This document shows positions 63,820-64,000 of a DNA stretch of 64,000 nt, one piece after another (the first letter of the stretch is position 1; each line of letters starts with the position of its first letter). The notes beneath the pieces were generated by a model. It made no database searches, had not been told where the DNA came from, and saw nothing but the letters and a program-made list of their open reading frames with translations. Both the position numbers and the translations under genes were made by a program. Source of the stretch: Aporrectodea caliginosa (lineage: Eukaryota; Annelida; Clitellata; Crassiclitellata; Lumbricidae); the NCBI GenBank assembly GCA_020284085.1, contig JACEVL010000494.1, forward strand, positions 342,501 through 406,500, written 5' to 3'.

Positions 63820-64000
63820 GTGAGTACCAACAGTACTTCGCTTTTTAATAGGCGTCTGCGTGCTTTGCTACTAGAGTAGAGGACACCTTCCTAAGTTCCT
63901 ATGGCCCACGATTGAGATCCAAGAAGCAGCTTTAGCTGAAGGGACAAAGGTTGACAACTTGACAGGTCAATAGTCCAAAGGTCCGATAGTCCGAAAATCA
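63820..64000. other. Start of the next intron
   Basis: Begins GTGAGT after exon 22; no further exon before the window ends. Confidence 0.8.

Overview
This is one 64 kb piece of an animal genome. Short coding exons with GT/AG borders sit in long introns. tRNA-derived SINEs, non-LTR retrotransposon tails, hAT-type DNA transposon remnants and very dense simple repeats (TCTG, TCA/GAT, GGA, CA, TC) fill the rest. The style suggests an invertebrate bilaterian, but the sequence alone does not fix the phylum.

The only host gene I can support is a neuron navigator gene (NAV; vertebrate NAV1/2/3, nematode unc-53, fly sickie) on the + strand, from 7800 to past the right edge. I place 22 exons. Splice phases agree across every junction if one 76-bp intron is accepted in the seventh exon block. 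The visible product is about 1,991 residues. In order it holds a calponin-homology (CH) domain (exons 1-4), a long disordered Ser-rich middle (exons 5-8), the conserved segment leading into coiled coils (exons 9-13), a Lys-rich segment (14-15), further coiled coils (16-17), the conserved region before the ATPase (18-21), and the first part of the AAA domain with its P-loop (22). The true start codon and 5' exons are not identified, and the rest of the AAA domain lies beyond the window.

Layout: 1-7799 is gene-poor, with retrotransposon ends, two adjacent SINEs, a 171-bp MITE and a 69-bp minisatellite. 7800-11121 holds the CH exons. 11122-24451 holds two repeat-filled introns with one exon between them. 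24452-26702 is the giant Ser-rich exon. 26703-32240 holds a retrotransposon fragment and nested hAT elements. 32241-37748 is an exon cluster with a diverged copy of part of exon 7 and a hAT remnant that landed in a SINE. 37749-49695 is a 12 kb intron with two palindromic foldback transposons and duplicated segments. 49696-63819 holds eleven exons encoding the coiled coils and the start of the ATPase.

The most interesting observations are the partial exon copy with mostly synonymous changes (33836-33940), splice sites embedded in tandem repeats (58557 and 58981), TCA/GAT arrays abutting several splice sites, palindromic transposons with matched target duplications, and a perfect 71-bp palindrome at 16177-16247. 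I found no clearly new molecular system.
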